A program made the translations under genes and the position numbers. A DNA stretch of 64,000 bases from Candidatus Eremiobacteraceae bacterium (GTDB lineage: Bacteria; Vulcanimicrobiota; Vulcanimicrobiia; Eremiobacterales; Eremiobacteraceae). Below, piece after piece: positions 1 through 10,267 of this stretch. Location of the stretch: positions 1 through 64,000 of the forward strand of contig DATFYX010000059.1 in NCBI GenBank assembly GCA_035314825.1, written 5' to 3'. Below the pieces are notes generated by a model that saw nothing but the letters and a program-made list of their open reading frames with translations, did no database searches and had not been told where the DNA came from. The stretch's first letter is position 1; the number at the start of each line of letters is the position of its first letter.

Positions 1-260
1 CCAGATCCTCAAGGGTGAGCTGTCGAAACCCCTCACTTTCATTTTGAAGGCGACCGTGCAACGATTAACGTTGCCGCTCGGAGCATGTATTTCTGCTTGC
101 GACTAATGTGGCTTAATGTGGCTTATCGGCCAAGAATGCCGGCAAATTCCAGCGAACAGCTAGGGACACAAAACGTCTCAAAGCGTCATGGATCAAAGAC
201 AAGCACGCCCAAGAGCGGATTTTGGTGGACGCGCCTAAAACGTCTGGGGGTCAGGAGATC

Positions 261-285
261 GCTGGTTCGAATCCAGTCGGCCCGA
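261..285 (+). other. tRNA-like 3' end (T arm plus acceptor strand)
   Basis: A T arm is visible: GCTGG, loop TTCGAAT, CCAGT (one G-T pair), followed by CGGCCCG and a discriminator-like A. No matching 5' acceptor strand (CGGGCCG) is seen in the expected 70-90 bases upstream, there is no genomic CCA, and the best anticodon-like hairpin just upstream does not give a 7-base loop with T33. It may be the 3' end of a degraded tRNA, a remnant left by an integrative element using a tRNA attachment site, or the end of a tmRNA-like RNA starting before the window. Bases 1-260 hold no other feature I can support. Confidence 0.4.
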
Positions 286-297
286 AACTGACGTCGT

Positions 298-2544
298 TCA
301 CTGCGAGCCGGAAATGACGCGTAGGCTGAACGCCGTCACCAGGCTGGAATAGTCGTCGGTCCAGACCCGGAATTTGGTGGCCGGGCATTGCTGCCAGCGC
401 GGATCGCTTGCCAATAAGCGGATATTCCCACCCTTAGCGCCGAGCGCGATCCAAGTAGAGATCCGCTTACCCATCAGAAGCTCGATAGGCTTCGAGTTTG
501 CGTCGTGGTTGACATAGCATTGCAACCCGGCATCCGTGGCGAGAGACGTGAGCACCGGCTCGAGGTCGAACCATCTGCTGCTTATGTGAAAAGCGAGCAC
601 CCCATCGTCGGTCAGCTTTCTTATGTAGAGCGACAGGGCTTCTCTCGTCAACAGATGGAGCGGCACGTAATCAGAGCTATACGCGTCCAGTATCAACAGG
701 CTATAGCCGCTGTCCGGTGCTCGGCCGAGCGACAGTCGTGCATCGCCGATCACGGTCGGGGTGGGCCCGGCGCAGTCCGGGAGGTAATCGAAAAGGCGCG
801 GATCGCGAGCGATCAGATCGATTTGCGGGTCGATCTCGTAGATCGTCCAGCGCTGCGTCGGCAGATGATAGCAGAGCGCGGAGCCGGCCCCTTCGCCGAC
901 GACCGCAATCGACGCATTGCGCAGTTCGGGTTGCAGGGCGCTGAATATCTGGCCGAGCGGTCCACTTCGCGTATAGTATGAAAGCGGCCGGTCGCGCTCT
1001 TCCGGCAGCATGTTCTCGATGCCGTGGGTCGTCGAGTTGTGCCAAAGATGGTGATAGTTCCCGGACGCAAAGACCGTCTTGACCCCGAAGAAATCGCGTC
1101 CTAGGTACAGGTTGTGATGGCGCGTCTCGTCGAGGAATAGACCGCACAGGAGCAGCGTCGCCACCGAGACGGCGAAACCTACCCTCTGTCTGAAAGCAAG
1201 AAGCGCGATCAACGCCGCGGCTAGGAACGCCGCAGTCGCATGCACAGCGATTGGGTGGCCGTAGAGCCGGCTCTCGATCCAGATGAACGCGGCAAGGGCC
1301 GCGCCGAGCAGCAGCGGCAGCTCGACATTCCACAATCGAGGGCGGCTGGACTCTGGCTGATCGGGGCCGCGCATGAAGAAGGCTGCAAGCACCAGCACGA
1401 TAGGGTATTCGTAGACATCGCGAAACACGTACGGGGCGATGATCGCGTTGAAAATGCCGCCGAGCGCGCCGCCAACGGCAAGCCACAGATAGAACTCGGT
1501 CAAGCGCGTTCTTGACGGCCGATCCGCAGCCAGCAGCGTGTGGCAGGTCAGGGCGATCAGGAAGAACGCCCCGAGGTGAATGAGGATGCGCAGGAGCGCG
1601 GGCCAGCTCACATCAGCCGCCAGCACCACCACCAAGAGCAGCATTGCGAATGGAGCCGTAAGGTAGAGGCGCTTGAGGCGCGATCCGCTGTCTCCTGAAA
1701 AAGCGATCACCAGGGTCAGCAGATACAGCGCCAGCGGGATGACCCACAGCAGCGGGATAGGGGCGACGTCGGCGGAGATGTAGGAGGTGACGCTGAGCAT
1801 AAGGCTTGCCGGGATGAAGGCAAGCACGACCCAGCGGATCTTGCGGCGCGTGCTCACGACTGCGTCGGGGAGAGCATCGTGCGCGGCATCCGCGCCGCCG
1901 AGTTCCGATGTCGTACGGTATGCGATCAGCCCACACAATCCGAGAGAGCCGGCGAGAAGGAGGTAGCCGACGGACCAGATGAGGCTTTGCGATCGCAAAC
2001 CGAGGAGCGGTTCGAGCGCAAAGGGGTACGCGAGCAGCCCGAGCATGCTGCCCGCATTGCTCGCGGCGTATAGGAAATACGGGTCACTGGCGCGGCGGTT
2101 CGGCGTGCGCGCGAACCAGCTCTGGAGGAGCGGGCTCGTCGCGCTCAGGACCAAGAGCGGTACGCCGAGCGAGACGAGCAGTGTGATCAGCACCCACGGG
2201 ACCGCGGTCACGCTGGTCGGGGGCGCGAGCGGGGAAAGCACGCGCAGCGGCAAGAACACGAGAACTGCGATCACAAGCGCCGCGTGGATCGCGAGCTGGG
2301 CACGAAGCGTGGCGCGTTGCTGCAGCACGTAGGCGTAGTAGTAGCCGGCGAGAAGGATCAGCTCATAGAAGACGACGCAGGTGTTCCAGACCGCCGGCGC
2401 GCCGCCCAGCAGCGGCAGGAGGGCCTTGGCGAACATCGGTTGCACGAGAAACATCAACGTGGCGCTCGTGAACAAAGCGCTTGCGAACGCAGCGGTCGAC
2501 CATCGGTCGAATCGTTCCGGGGCTCCGAGTGACGTCATGCGCAC
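298..2544 (-). CDS. Fused multi-spanning membrane / spermidine synthase-like protein
   Basis: 748 aa. The N-terminal ~480 residues are a run of hydrophobic helices beginning with a segment characteristic of fused MFS/spermidine-synthase proteins (FLVQPMFAKALLPLLGG near residue 33). The C-terminal ~240 residues form a spermidine-synthase-like Rossmann domain: a VVGEGAGSALCYH glycine-rich loop, an acidic YEIDP, and LLILDAYSSDYVP where polyamine synthases place the active-site Asp. The family is widespread and its substrate is generally unproven, so aminopropyl transfer is inference. It is divergent from the efflux operon, sharing a ~100-base intergenic region with it. Confidence 0.75.
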   Translation of the reverse strand: MRMTSLGAPERFDRWSTAAFASALFTSATLMFLVQPMFAKALLPLLGGAPAVWNTCVVFYELILLAGYYYAYVLQQRATLRAQLAIHAALVIAVLVFLPLRVLSPLAPPTSVTAVPWVLITLLVSLGVPLLVLSATSPLLQSWFARTPNRRASDPYFLYAASNAGSMLGLLAYPFALEPLLGLRSQSLIWSVGYLLLAGSLGLCGLIAYRTTSELGGADAAHDALPDAVVSTRRKIRWVVLAFIPASLMLSVTSYISADVAPIPLLWVIPLALYLLTLVIAFSGDSGSRLKRLYLTAPFAMLLLVVVLAADVSWPALLRILIHLGAFFLIALTCHTLLAADRPSRTRLTEFYLWLAVGGALGGIFNAIIAPYVFRDVYEYPIVLVLAAFFMRGPDQPESSRPRLWNVELPLLLGAALAAFIWIESRLYGHPIAVHATAAFLAAALIALLAFRQRVGFAVSVATLLLCGLFLDETRHHNLYLGRDFFGVKTVFASGNYHHLWHNSTTHGIENMLPEERDRPLSYYTRSGPLGQIFSALQPELRNASIAVVGEGAGSALCYHLPTQRWTIYEIDPQIDLIARDPRLFDYLPDCAGPTPTVIGDARLSLGRAPDSGYSLLILDAYSSDYVPLHLLTREALSLYIRKLTDDGVLAFHISSRWFDLEPVLTSLATDAGLQCYVNHDANSKPIELLMGKRISTWIALGAKGGNIRLLASDPRWQQCPATKFRVWTDDYSSLVTAFSLRVISGSQ

Positions 2545-2610
2545 TTTTCATTTCATCGGCAGATGGACACGAGATTAAGAAAAAGGTCGAGAGCGTGGGC
2601 TGAGTTCACA

Positions 2611-2632
2611 GCATCCTCTATATCCGGGATGC
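2611..2632. promoter_or_regulatory. Inverted repeat upstream of the efflux operon
   Basis: GCATCC and GGATGC arms separated by 10 bases lie between the divergent membrane protein and efflux genes, 15 bases before the preferred ATG of the adaptor gene. The position suits an operator for a dimeric repressor or a 5' UTR hairpin. No regulator gene is adjacent, so the role is inference. Confidence 0.3.
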
Positions 2633-2646
2633 AACAATGTTTTGGT

Positions 2647-3900
2647 ATGCGAAACCGAGCGTCCCGCTATACGAAGTCCCTCATCGCTTCGGCGGTCATC
2701 CTCACGGCCGCGGGCTGCGCGCACAACACGACCACGCTGAAGACCCCGGCACCCCTCGTGCCCATCGAGAAGACGGCGGTTCGCACCGTCCAACCGGTCC
2801 TCTCGTTGTCGGGCTTGGTCGCGCCACTGCAAAATGTCGCCATCACTAGCGATCTGACCGAGCCGGCCGCTGCAGTGCTCGTCAACGAGGGCGACGTCGT
2901 GCAGCGCAGCCAGGTGCTCGCGCGTCTCTCCATCGCCGATCTGCAAGCGCAACTCGACGCTGCAGACCGCGCTGCGGCCGAGGCAGACGCAAAGGCCACG
3001 CAGACGAAGTATCAGGCGCAGTACGCGATCGCATCGGGCGGCGATCAAGTGCGCAGCGCGCAGGCACAGCTCGATCTTGCGGAAAGCACACTGCATCGCG
3101 ACCAGATGCTGTTCGGGCAGGGATACATCTCCGCACAAGAAGTGCAGACGCAGCAGACGAATGTCGCCGCCGCACAGGCTGTGCTCGCGACCGCGAAAGA
3201 GAACCAGCTGGCCAACGGCGACCAGCGCCAGGGAATGCAGCAGGCGAACATCCAGGCCGCGATCGCCGCCGCAGCTTCAGCGCACGCGCAGGCAGAGCAG
3301 GTGCAAGCGCAGATCGCCAAGGCGACGATCGTCGCGCCTGTCGACGGCGTCGTCGTGAATCGCAACATCAACCCAGGCGAGTATCCGGGCACGCGCCAGA
3401 TCTTCACACTGCAAGAGATCTCAAGCGTCTATGCGGCGCTGAACGCATTCGGCGGGCAGATCGCGGGCATCCCCAAAGGTGCGACCGTGACGCTCACCTC
3501 GGTCGCCTTGCCCGGCCAGCGTTTCAACGCTACGGTCGTCGCGGTGCTGCCGCCGACATCGCCCACCTCGGCGGGATTCATCGTCAAAGTCGTGATCCCG
3601 AACCCGAAGCGCGCGTTGCTGCCCGGCATGACGGTGGCGGCGAACGTCGCCAAGCAGAGCCTCAGCGGCGTCACGGTGCCGGTGGGCGCATTCATCGACG
3701 ATACGCACCACACGCTCTTCACGGTTGACAACAACGATACGGCGCACATCTCGCAAGTCGTGGAGATCGCCCGCGGCACGCGCTATGCGGTCGTCAAGGG
3801 ACTCCCGAGCGGCGTCAACGTCGTGACCGACGGCACGCTCGCCATCTCGGACGGCCAGCAGGTCCAGATCGCGGGCGGGGAAGCCGCGATGTCGCACTGA
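2647..3900 (+). CDS. RND efflux periplasmic adaptor (membrane fusion protein, lipoprotein)
   Basis: 417 aa from the chosen ATG; an in-frame ATG at 2563 would add 28 residues. The later start puts a basic n-region (MRNRASRYTKS), a hydrophobic stretch and a TAAGC lipobox-like site at the N-terminus, as expected for a lipid-anchored adaptor. A biotinyl/lipoyl-like half (LVNEGDVVQRSQVLARL), a long Ala/Gln-rich coiled coil (about residues 95-220), and the second lipoyl-like half (KATIVAPVDGVVVNRNINPGEY) follow, then beta-barrel and membrane-proximal domains. It would bridge the inner-membrane permease and an outer-membrane channel. One base separates it from the permease gene; no TolC-like gene is in the window. 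Confidence 0.88.
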   Translation: MRNRASRYTKSLIASAVILTAAGCAHNTTTLKTPAPLVPIEKTAVRTVQPVLSLSGLVAPLQNVAITSDLTEPAAAVLVNEGDVVQRSQVLARLSIADLQAQLDAADRAAAEADAKATQTKYQAQYAIASGGDQVRSAQAQLDLAESTLHRDQMLFGQGYISAQEVQTQQTNVAAAQAVLATAKENQLANGDQRQGMQQANIQAAIAAAASAHAQAEQVQAQIAKATIVAPVDGVVVNRNINPGEYPGTRQIFTLQEISSVYAALNAFGGQIAGIPKGATVTLTSVALPGQRFNATVVAVLPPTSPTSAGFIVKVVIPNPKRALLPGMTVAANVAKQSLSGVTVPVGAFIDDTHHTLFTVDNNDTAHISQVVEIARGTRYAVVKGLPSGVNVVTDGTLAISDGQQVQIAGGEAAMSH

Positions 3901-3901
3901 T

Positions 3902-6900
3902 ATGTGGCTGACCCGCCTCTTCGTCCAGCGACCGGCGCTCGTCTTCGTCATGATCGTGTTCATCACGATCGCCGGCGTCATCTCGTATCTGACGATCACG
4001 CAGCAGCAGTTCCCAAACGTCGACCTGCCGACCATCACGGTGCAGGTGAACTATCCGGGCGCATCGCCGACCGAGATGCGCGACAATATCGCACGGCCGA
4101 TCGAAGACCAGATCGCCGGCGCTCCGAACCTCAACGTCATCAACACCACCGTCCTGCAAGGCCGCGCGACTATTTCAGCCGTGTTCAACCTCGGCGCCGA
4201 CGTCAACACGTCGCTGGTCGAAGTGCAACGCCGCGTGCAGGCGGCCCAATCGCAACTGCCCACCGATCTGCGCTCGCCGACGATCTCGACGGTCGACCCC
4301 GGCCAGTCGACGGTCGTCACGCTGGGCATCGCCTCGCGCACGTACTCGATCGCCGGACTTTCGGACCTGGTGAACAACCAGATCATCCCCATCCTCGAGC
4401 AAGTAGACGGCGTGGGCTACGTCAACTCCAACGGCACGGTGACGCCTTCGTTCCAGGTCGTGGTCGACCCGGCGGCGCTCCAGGCAGGCGGCTACTCGAT
4501 CAACGACGTCGTCAACACGCTGGCCACCAACAACCTGCGCCAGCCCGGCGGCATCATATACCAGCCGGGGCGAGAGACGACGGTCGACGTACGTGGCGAC
4601 ATCCAAACGCCAGAAGGAGTGGCGAGCCTTCCGCTGCTGCTCAGCGGCCAGGCCCCCGCATCGACTGGGGCGGGTGCCGTCAATCCCTGGTCGAGCCCAT
4701 CGAGCGTCGTGCGCGTCGGCGACGTCGCATCGGTGACCGACGGCTACGAGGAGCGGCGCGTCTTCGCGTTCGTCAACGGCGCGCTGCGCGTGTTCCTTCA
4801 GGTGCAGAAGACGACTCAGGCCAACGAGGTCTCGACCTCCGACAACGTGCTGAAGACCCTGCCGCGGTTACAGGCGCAGTTCCCCGGGGTCGACTTTTCC
4901 GTGGTGAACGTCCAGGCGACGTATACGCGCCAACAGATCGACGGCGTCGTGCACACGTTGATGGAGGGCATCGCGCTCACCGCGGTGGTGATGCTGTTCT
5001 TCCTCGGGTCGTGGCGCAGCGCGGTCGTCGTCATGGTCGCGATTCCGACCTCGCTGCTCATCACGCTGTGCGTGATGAAGCTGGCCAATTTCACCATCGA
5101 CACGATCTCACTGCTGGCGATGACGCTCGTGGTCGGTATTCTCGTCGACGATTCTATCGTGGTGTTGGAGAATATCGAACGGCATCACAAGGAGGGCGAG
5201 CCGCCGCTGTGGGCGGCCATCAACGGCCGCTCCGAGATCGGCTTCGCGGCCATCGTGATCACGCTCGTCGACGTCGTCGTGTTCCTGCCGATCGCGTTCC
5301 TGCCCGGCGTCGTCGGCAAGTTCTTGACCGAGTTCGCGTTGGTCGTCGTCGTCGCGACGCTCACCTCGTTGTGGACATCGTTCACGGTGACGCCGACGCT
5401 GGCCGGCCGCTGGTCGCTGCTCAGCAACTGGACGCCCTGGCCCGTGATGCGCAAGTTCGAAGAATGGTTCGAGCGCGCGCGAGTATACTATGCGGAACAC
5501 CTGCTGCCCGCCGGGCTGGCGCGGCCCAGGATGGTGGTCGCGATCGCCGTCGCCTCGCTCATCCTCGCGATCTCGCTCGTGCCGCTCGGCGTGCTCGGCT
5601 TCACGTTCATCCCGCCCGTCGATCGCGGCGAGATCTTCGTGCAGATCACCTTCCCGCCGGGCACGCCGCTGACGACGACCGATGCGGCCGTGCGCCAGGT
5701 CAACACGGTCGCGCTCCAGGTGCCCGACGCCAAGGCGATCACCGGCGTGTCGGGCGCGTACTCGTCGCCGTTCGGCGGCTTCCTCAACGAAGGCAATGTC
5801 GGCCAGGTCCATCTGTTCCTCAATGACAACCGCAGCCATTCGACCGACTACTGGGTGAATTACCTCAAAGGCAAACTGCGCTCGATGATACCGGGCGCGA
5901 CGATCGTCGTCATCCCGGCGACCAGCACCGGCGGCGGCAACGCGCAGCCGATCGACTACCTGGTGACCAGCCTTCGTGGCGATCCGTTGCCGTACGCACA
6001 GCAGGTCTACGAGGCGCTGCGCAAGATACCGGGCGTCACCAACGCCACGAGCTCCGGACAGCAGCTCGCGCCGCAGGTCGAGGTCACCTTCGACAAAGCA
6101 TCGGCGAAGGCGCTCGGCATCAGCGTCGGCGCGGCGTCCACCGCCATCAGGGCGGCGCTCGGCGGGGCGGTGGCGACCCAGATCGAGGCGGCGAACGGGC
6201 TCAAAGACGTGCAGGTGATCTATCCGCTCGAAGATCGTACGAACCTCGATGCGATCGGGCAGATCGCGGTGCGCGCCAACGACGGGACGTTGGGGCGGGT
6301 CGGCGACGTCGCGACCCTGCGCTGGGCGCCGACGCAGCTGGTCATCACGCGCGTCAACCGCCAGACCGTCATCCACGTGACGGCGAACGTGGCGAACGGC
6401 TACGCGCTCTCGAACGTGCAGCGCGATTTCAGCAAGCAGCTGCAAGCGATGCATCTGCCCGCGTTCGTCTCCGTGCGCGCGAATCCGAACGGCAATCAGC
6501 AGAACCTCAAAGACACGGTGACCGGCATGGCGGCGGCACTCGCGCTGTCGTTCCTGCTGGTCTACCTGCTCATGGTCGCGCTCTACAACAACTATTCTAC
6601 GCCGTTCATCATCATGTTCTCGGTGCCGGTCGCGTCGGTGGGTGCTATCGGTGCGCTCGCGCTGACCGGCCAGACGCTCAACCTGTTCTCGCTCATCGGC
6701 ACGGTCATGCTGGTGGGGCTCGTGTCCAAGAACGGCATCTTGTTGGTCGACTACGCGAACACGCTGCGCCGGCGCGGTTACGCCAAGTTAGAGGCGCTGC
6801 GCCAGAGCGCGCGCGTCCGGTTCCGGCCGATCGTGATGACGACGGCATCGATGATCGCGGGCATGACGCCGTTGGCGCTGGGGCTCGTGCAAGGGTCGCA

Positions 6901-7153
6901 GGTGCGCCAGAGCCTCGGCATCGTCGTCATCGGCGGCCTCATCAGCTCGCTGCTGCTGACGCTGGTGCTCGTGCCGGTCGCCTACATGCGCTTCGCGCCG
7001 GAGCGGCTCCCGAAAGAAGACGACCTGCCGCCCGAGCATCACGACGGGGCACCGTCCGCCGCGCCTCACGATCTCGACGCCGCACTCGACAGCATCCCGA
7101 CGGGCAATGGCGGGTTCGTGCCGCCGCCTGAAGAGGCTCCTCGCCGCACTTAG
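3902..7153 (+). CDS. RND efflux permease, hydrophobe/amphiphile (AcrB-like) family
   Basis: 1083 aa, slightly longer than typical AcrB-family pumps because of an acidic, Pro-rich C-terminal tail. The architecture is a first helix (LFVQRPALVFVMIVFITIAG), a periplasmic loop with porter-type motifs (QQQFPNVDLPTITVQVNYPGASPTEMRDNIARPIEDQI), a central transmembrane block with VGILVDDSIVVLENIERH (the conserved Asp pair for proton relay), a second porter loop, and a second block containing VGLVSKNGILLVDYAN and RFRPIVMTT. It is a proton-driven exporter acting with the adaptor encoded one base upstream. Substrate cannot be read from sequence. Confidence 0.95.
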   Translation: MWLTRLFVQRPALVFVMIVFITIAGVISYLTITQQQFPNVDLPTITVQVNYPGASPTEMRDNIARPIEDQIAGAPNLNVINTTVLQGRATISAVFNLGADVNTSLVEVQRRVQAAQSQLPTDLRSPTISTVDPGQSTVVTLGIASRTYSIAGLSDLVNNQIIPILEQVDGVGYVNSNGTVTPSFQVVVDPAALQAGGYSINDVVNTLATNNLRQPGGIIYQPGRETTVDVRGDIQTPEGVASLPLLLSGQAPASTGAGAVNPWSSPSSVVRVGDVASVTDGYEERRVFAFVNGALRVFLQVQKTTQANEVSTSDNVLKTLPRLQAQFPGVDFSVVNVQATYTRQQIDGVVHTLMEGIALTAVVMLFFLGSWRSAVVVMVAIPTSLLITLCVMKLANFTIDTISLLAMTLVVGILVDDSIVVLENIERHHKEGEPPLWAAINGRSEIGFAAIVITLVDVVVFLPIAFLPGVVGKFLTEFALVVVVATLTSLWTSFTVTPTLAGRWSLLSNWTPWPVMRKFEEWFERARVYYAEHLLPAGLARPRMVVAIAVASLILAISLVPLGVLGFTFIPPVDRGEIFVQITFPPGTPLTTTDAAVRQVNTVALQVPDAKAITGVSGAYSSPFGGFLNEGNVGQVHLFLNDNRSHSTDYWVNYLKGKLRSMIPGATIVVIPATSTGGGNAQPIDYLVTSLRGDPLPYAQQVYEALRKIPGVTNATSSGQQLAPQVEVTFDKASAKALGISVGAASTAIRAALGGAVATQIEAANGLKDVQVIYPLEDRTNLDAIGQIAVRANDGTLGRVGDVATLRWAPTQLVITRVNRQTVIHVTANVANGYALSNVQRDFSKQLQAMHLPAFVSVRANPNGNQQNLKDTVTGMAAALALSFLLVYLLMVALYNNYSTPFIIMFSVPVASVGAIGALALTGQTLNLFSLIGTVMLVGLVSKNGILLVDYANTLRRRGYAKLEALRQSARVRFRPIVMTTASMIAGMTPLALGLVQGSQVRQSLGIVVIGGLISSLLLTLVLVPVAYMRFAPERLPKEDDLPPEHHDGAPSAAPHDLDAALDSIPTGNGGFVPPPEEAPRRT

Positions 7154-7204
7154 AGGAGCTCCACGCCCTGTTGCAAATTCCCGCACGGCTATGAAGGAGC
7201 GGCG

Positions 7205-8316
<1,112 letters not shown>

Positions 8317-8320
<4 letters not shown>

Positions 8321-8613
8321 TCAGAGTCGTGCTCCCGGCGCACCTGCGGACGATTGCGCACGTGGAGGGTGAGGTCGTGCTCGACGTCGCGGGCGAGCCC
8401 ACGCAGCGCTCGGTGCTCGACGCGCTCGAGGCGTCGTATCCGACGCTGCGCGGCACCATCCGCGATCACGTGACGCAGCAGCGCCGGGCGTTCGTACGCT
8501 TTTTCGCCTGCGAGCAGGACCTGTCGCACGAATCGCCGGACGAGCCGCTGCCGAAAGCGGTCGCGGCCGGCACCGAACCGTTCATGGTCGTGGGCGCGTT
8601 GGCAGGCGGTTAA
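8317..8613 (+). CDS. MoaD/ThiS-family ubiquitin-like protein with C-terminal Gly-Gly
   Basis: 98 aa starting at GTG 8317, inside the stop of the preceding gene. It has the length and fold pattern of small sulfur carriers (beta-grasp: [21 protein letters not shown], then [17 protein letters not shown]) and ends exactly in ALAGG, the diglycine used for adenylation and thiocarboxylation. No E1-like MoeB/ThiF and no molybdopterin or thiamin gene is nearby, so it may be a carrier or conjugation tag tied to the BNR protein rather than a cofactor-pathway protein. The function is inference; the family assignment is firm. Confidence 0.75.
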
Positions 8614-8636
8614 CGGCCCGCAGAAGGAGGACGACG

Positions 8637-8912
8637 ATGCCGAGATTCATGGTGGAGCGCACGTTTCCCAAGGGCTTGCAGATACCGACCAACGACGCCG
8701 GCGCAACGGCGTGCATGACGGTCGTCGGCGCGAACGCGCATGAGGGCGTCACCTGGATCCACTCGTACGTGAACACCGATAAGACCAAGACGTACTGCAT
8801 CTATGACGGGCCTGACGAAGCCGCAGTCCGCAAGGCGGCCCTGGCGAACAGCCTCCCGGTCGATAGCGTCACCGAGGTCCGGGTGCTGGATCCCTACTTC
8901 TACCACTCATAG
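8637..8912 (+). CDS. DUF4242 (SCO4226-like nickel-binding) small protein
   Basis: 91 aa beginning MPRFMVERTFP, preceded by AGAAGGAGG a few bases upstream of the ATG. The pattern of an alpha/beta ferredoxin-like small protein with GVTWIHSYV and TYCIYDGPDEAAVRKAA is typical of DUF4242, whose Streptomyces member binds nickel. It is 23 bases downstream of the MoaD-like gene and likely in the same transcript. Its 3' end overlaps the convergent SRPBCC gene by 6 bases. Physiological role unknown. Confidence 0.75.
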   Translation: MPRFMVERTFPKGLQIPTNDAGATACMTVVGANAHEGVTWIHSYVNTDKTKTYCIYDGPDEAAVRKAALANSLPVDSVTEVRVLDPYFYHS

Positions 8913-10067
8913 GATCATGATCTGACGACCCGTTGCGCCTTCGGCTTTCTCCCCGCTTTCCACGCGGGTCTTGAGATGGCGCAGCTGTGCCGTCTCCATG
9001 AAATGGTGGACGAGACCGGCCATGAACAGCCGCGCCGGATCGCCGAATCGTTCGTGCCCCAGAGCCGCGCGCGCCCTGACGTGTAGGCGCGTCGTCTGCC
9101 CGTCGAGCGGCTCGAGCACGAACGCCCACGTCGTCTGCCAGAAGTGCGCGGGCCGCGCTGCGGTGAAAGCGAGTTGCCGGCCGGTCTCGACGTCGTAGAG
9201 ACCGCCTAAGACGAACGCGCGCGGAGCGTCGAGGATCAGGACTTCGAAACCGGCGTCTCCTTTCGGCATCGCCGGGATGACGTCGCCGACGTGCAGATCT
9301 TGGAGCTTTGCGACGATTCTGCACGCGCTGGTCATGCCGCCGTTGTCCAACGCGTCCCAACTATACCAGCCTGCGCGCTGGCAACCCATCTGGACAAGCC
9401 ACGGCCAGATCGCATCCGGCGAAGCCGCGATCGTCACGCCATCGGTCGCCTCGCCGGCGGCATCGAGAAGCAACGTATCCCCTGCTAAGGGCTGATGGGT
9501 TTCCGCTTCGCGCGGCGTGCCCAATTCGCTGACGATGAGGTCGAGCAGATGCCGGCGGATGAAATGCGAGAACGGGCCGACGACGAGCCAATATCGCTCG
9601 AAGCGCCGCCACGACGCGTCGTCGGTTGCGCTCACGCGTACCTCGACGATGAGCCGCGTCACCTCGTGTCCGCGAGGCTCGAAGCGCAACTCCCACGCGA
9701 CCTTCGCCCAGCCCGGATACTCGAATCCGGCAAAGTCGTCGGGCGGCACGTGCATGAAATCGATTTGCGGTTGCCAGACCCTGCCGATCGCGCCGATCGT
9801 GATCGACGATCCGGGCCGCTCGGCGAGGACCTGAAAACCTTGACCCGGTGCGGCGAGGTCATCGATCCGCAGCGAGACGCTCTCGGGAGCGCGGCCGCGC
9901 AGCCGGTCTGGAATCGTCCGCAGCGAGAAGAGCGCGCGCACGATGGACGATCGCGCCATGTCAAGGTGGCGCACGGCCTGCCACGCGCTGGAGACGGGGA
10001 CGCCGATGTCGACGTGATCGACCTGATCGAGGCGCGGCGTCGGGATGAACCGGTCGAGATCGCTCAT
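8907..10067 (-). CDS. Double-domain SRPBCC (START-like) protein
   Basis: 386 aa from the ATG at 10067 (MSDLDRF); an ATG at 10079 would add MLRS. Two SRPBCC-like halves are visible. The first (about 15-185) begins HVDIGVPVSSAWQAVRHLD. The second (about 205-370) begins DGVTIAASPDAIWPWLVQMG and carries RAGWYSWDALDNGG, a signature of a DUF-type SRPBCC group. Such domains bind hydrophobic ligands; no catalytic residues or ligand can be assigned. It converges on the DUF4242 gene. Confidence 0.65.
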   Translation of the reverse strand: MSDLDRFIPTPRLDQVDHVDIGVPVSSAWQAVRHLDMARSSIVRALFSLRTIPDRLRGRAPESVSLRIDDLAAPGQGFQVLAERPGSSITIGAIGRVWQPQIDFMHVPPDDFAGFEYPGWAKVAWELRFEPRGHEVTRLIVEVRVSATDDASWRRFERYWLVVGPFSHFIRRHLLDLIVSELGTPREAETHQPLAGDTLLLDAAGEATDGVTIAASPDAIWPWLVQMGCQRAGWYSWDALDNGGMTSACRIVAKLQDLHVGDVIPAMPKGDAGFEVLILDAPRAFVLGGLYDVETGRQLAFTAARPAHFWQTTWAFVLEPLDGQTTRLHVRARAALGHERFGDPARLFMAGLVHHFMETAQLRHLKTRVESGEKAEGATGRQIMIL

Positions 10068-10123
10068 GCTTCGTAGCATATCGAATGCATGTGAAGCGGC
10101 GTGCCTGGAGATTGGAAGGAGCC

Positions 10124-10258
10124 GTGAGCGTCTTCGGTAACCAAGGCCGGGCTATGACTCACCCGATCGTCATCGTGGGACAGCTTCAGACGCTGCTCGA
10201 CAACACCCCGTTCAGCAGCTTGGTCCACCACGCAGCAACGGGACCCCCAGGCGGCTAA
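10124..10258 (+). CDS. Possible 44-residue protein upstream of the first FabG
   Basis: An open frame begins at GTG 10124, two bases after an AAGGAG sequence, or alternatively at ATG 10154. It ends 9 bases before the fabG start and encodes a small protein ending GPPGG. It is not similar to anything I recognise. It may be a leader peptide or simply an untranslated leader with a chance open frame. Confidence 0.3.
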   Translation: MSVFGNQGRAMTHPIVIVGQLQTLLDNTPFSSLVHHAATGPPGG

Positions 10259-10267
10259 GCATACCGC

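Noticed and set aside
85-291. Open frame of 68 codons at the left end
   Set aside because: It runs through the tRNA-like 3' end, has no SD and encodes no recognisable protein.
5108-6454. Long antisense open frame within the RND permease gene
   Set aside because: Composition typical of a GC-rich shadow frame, and the permease reading is certain.
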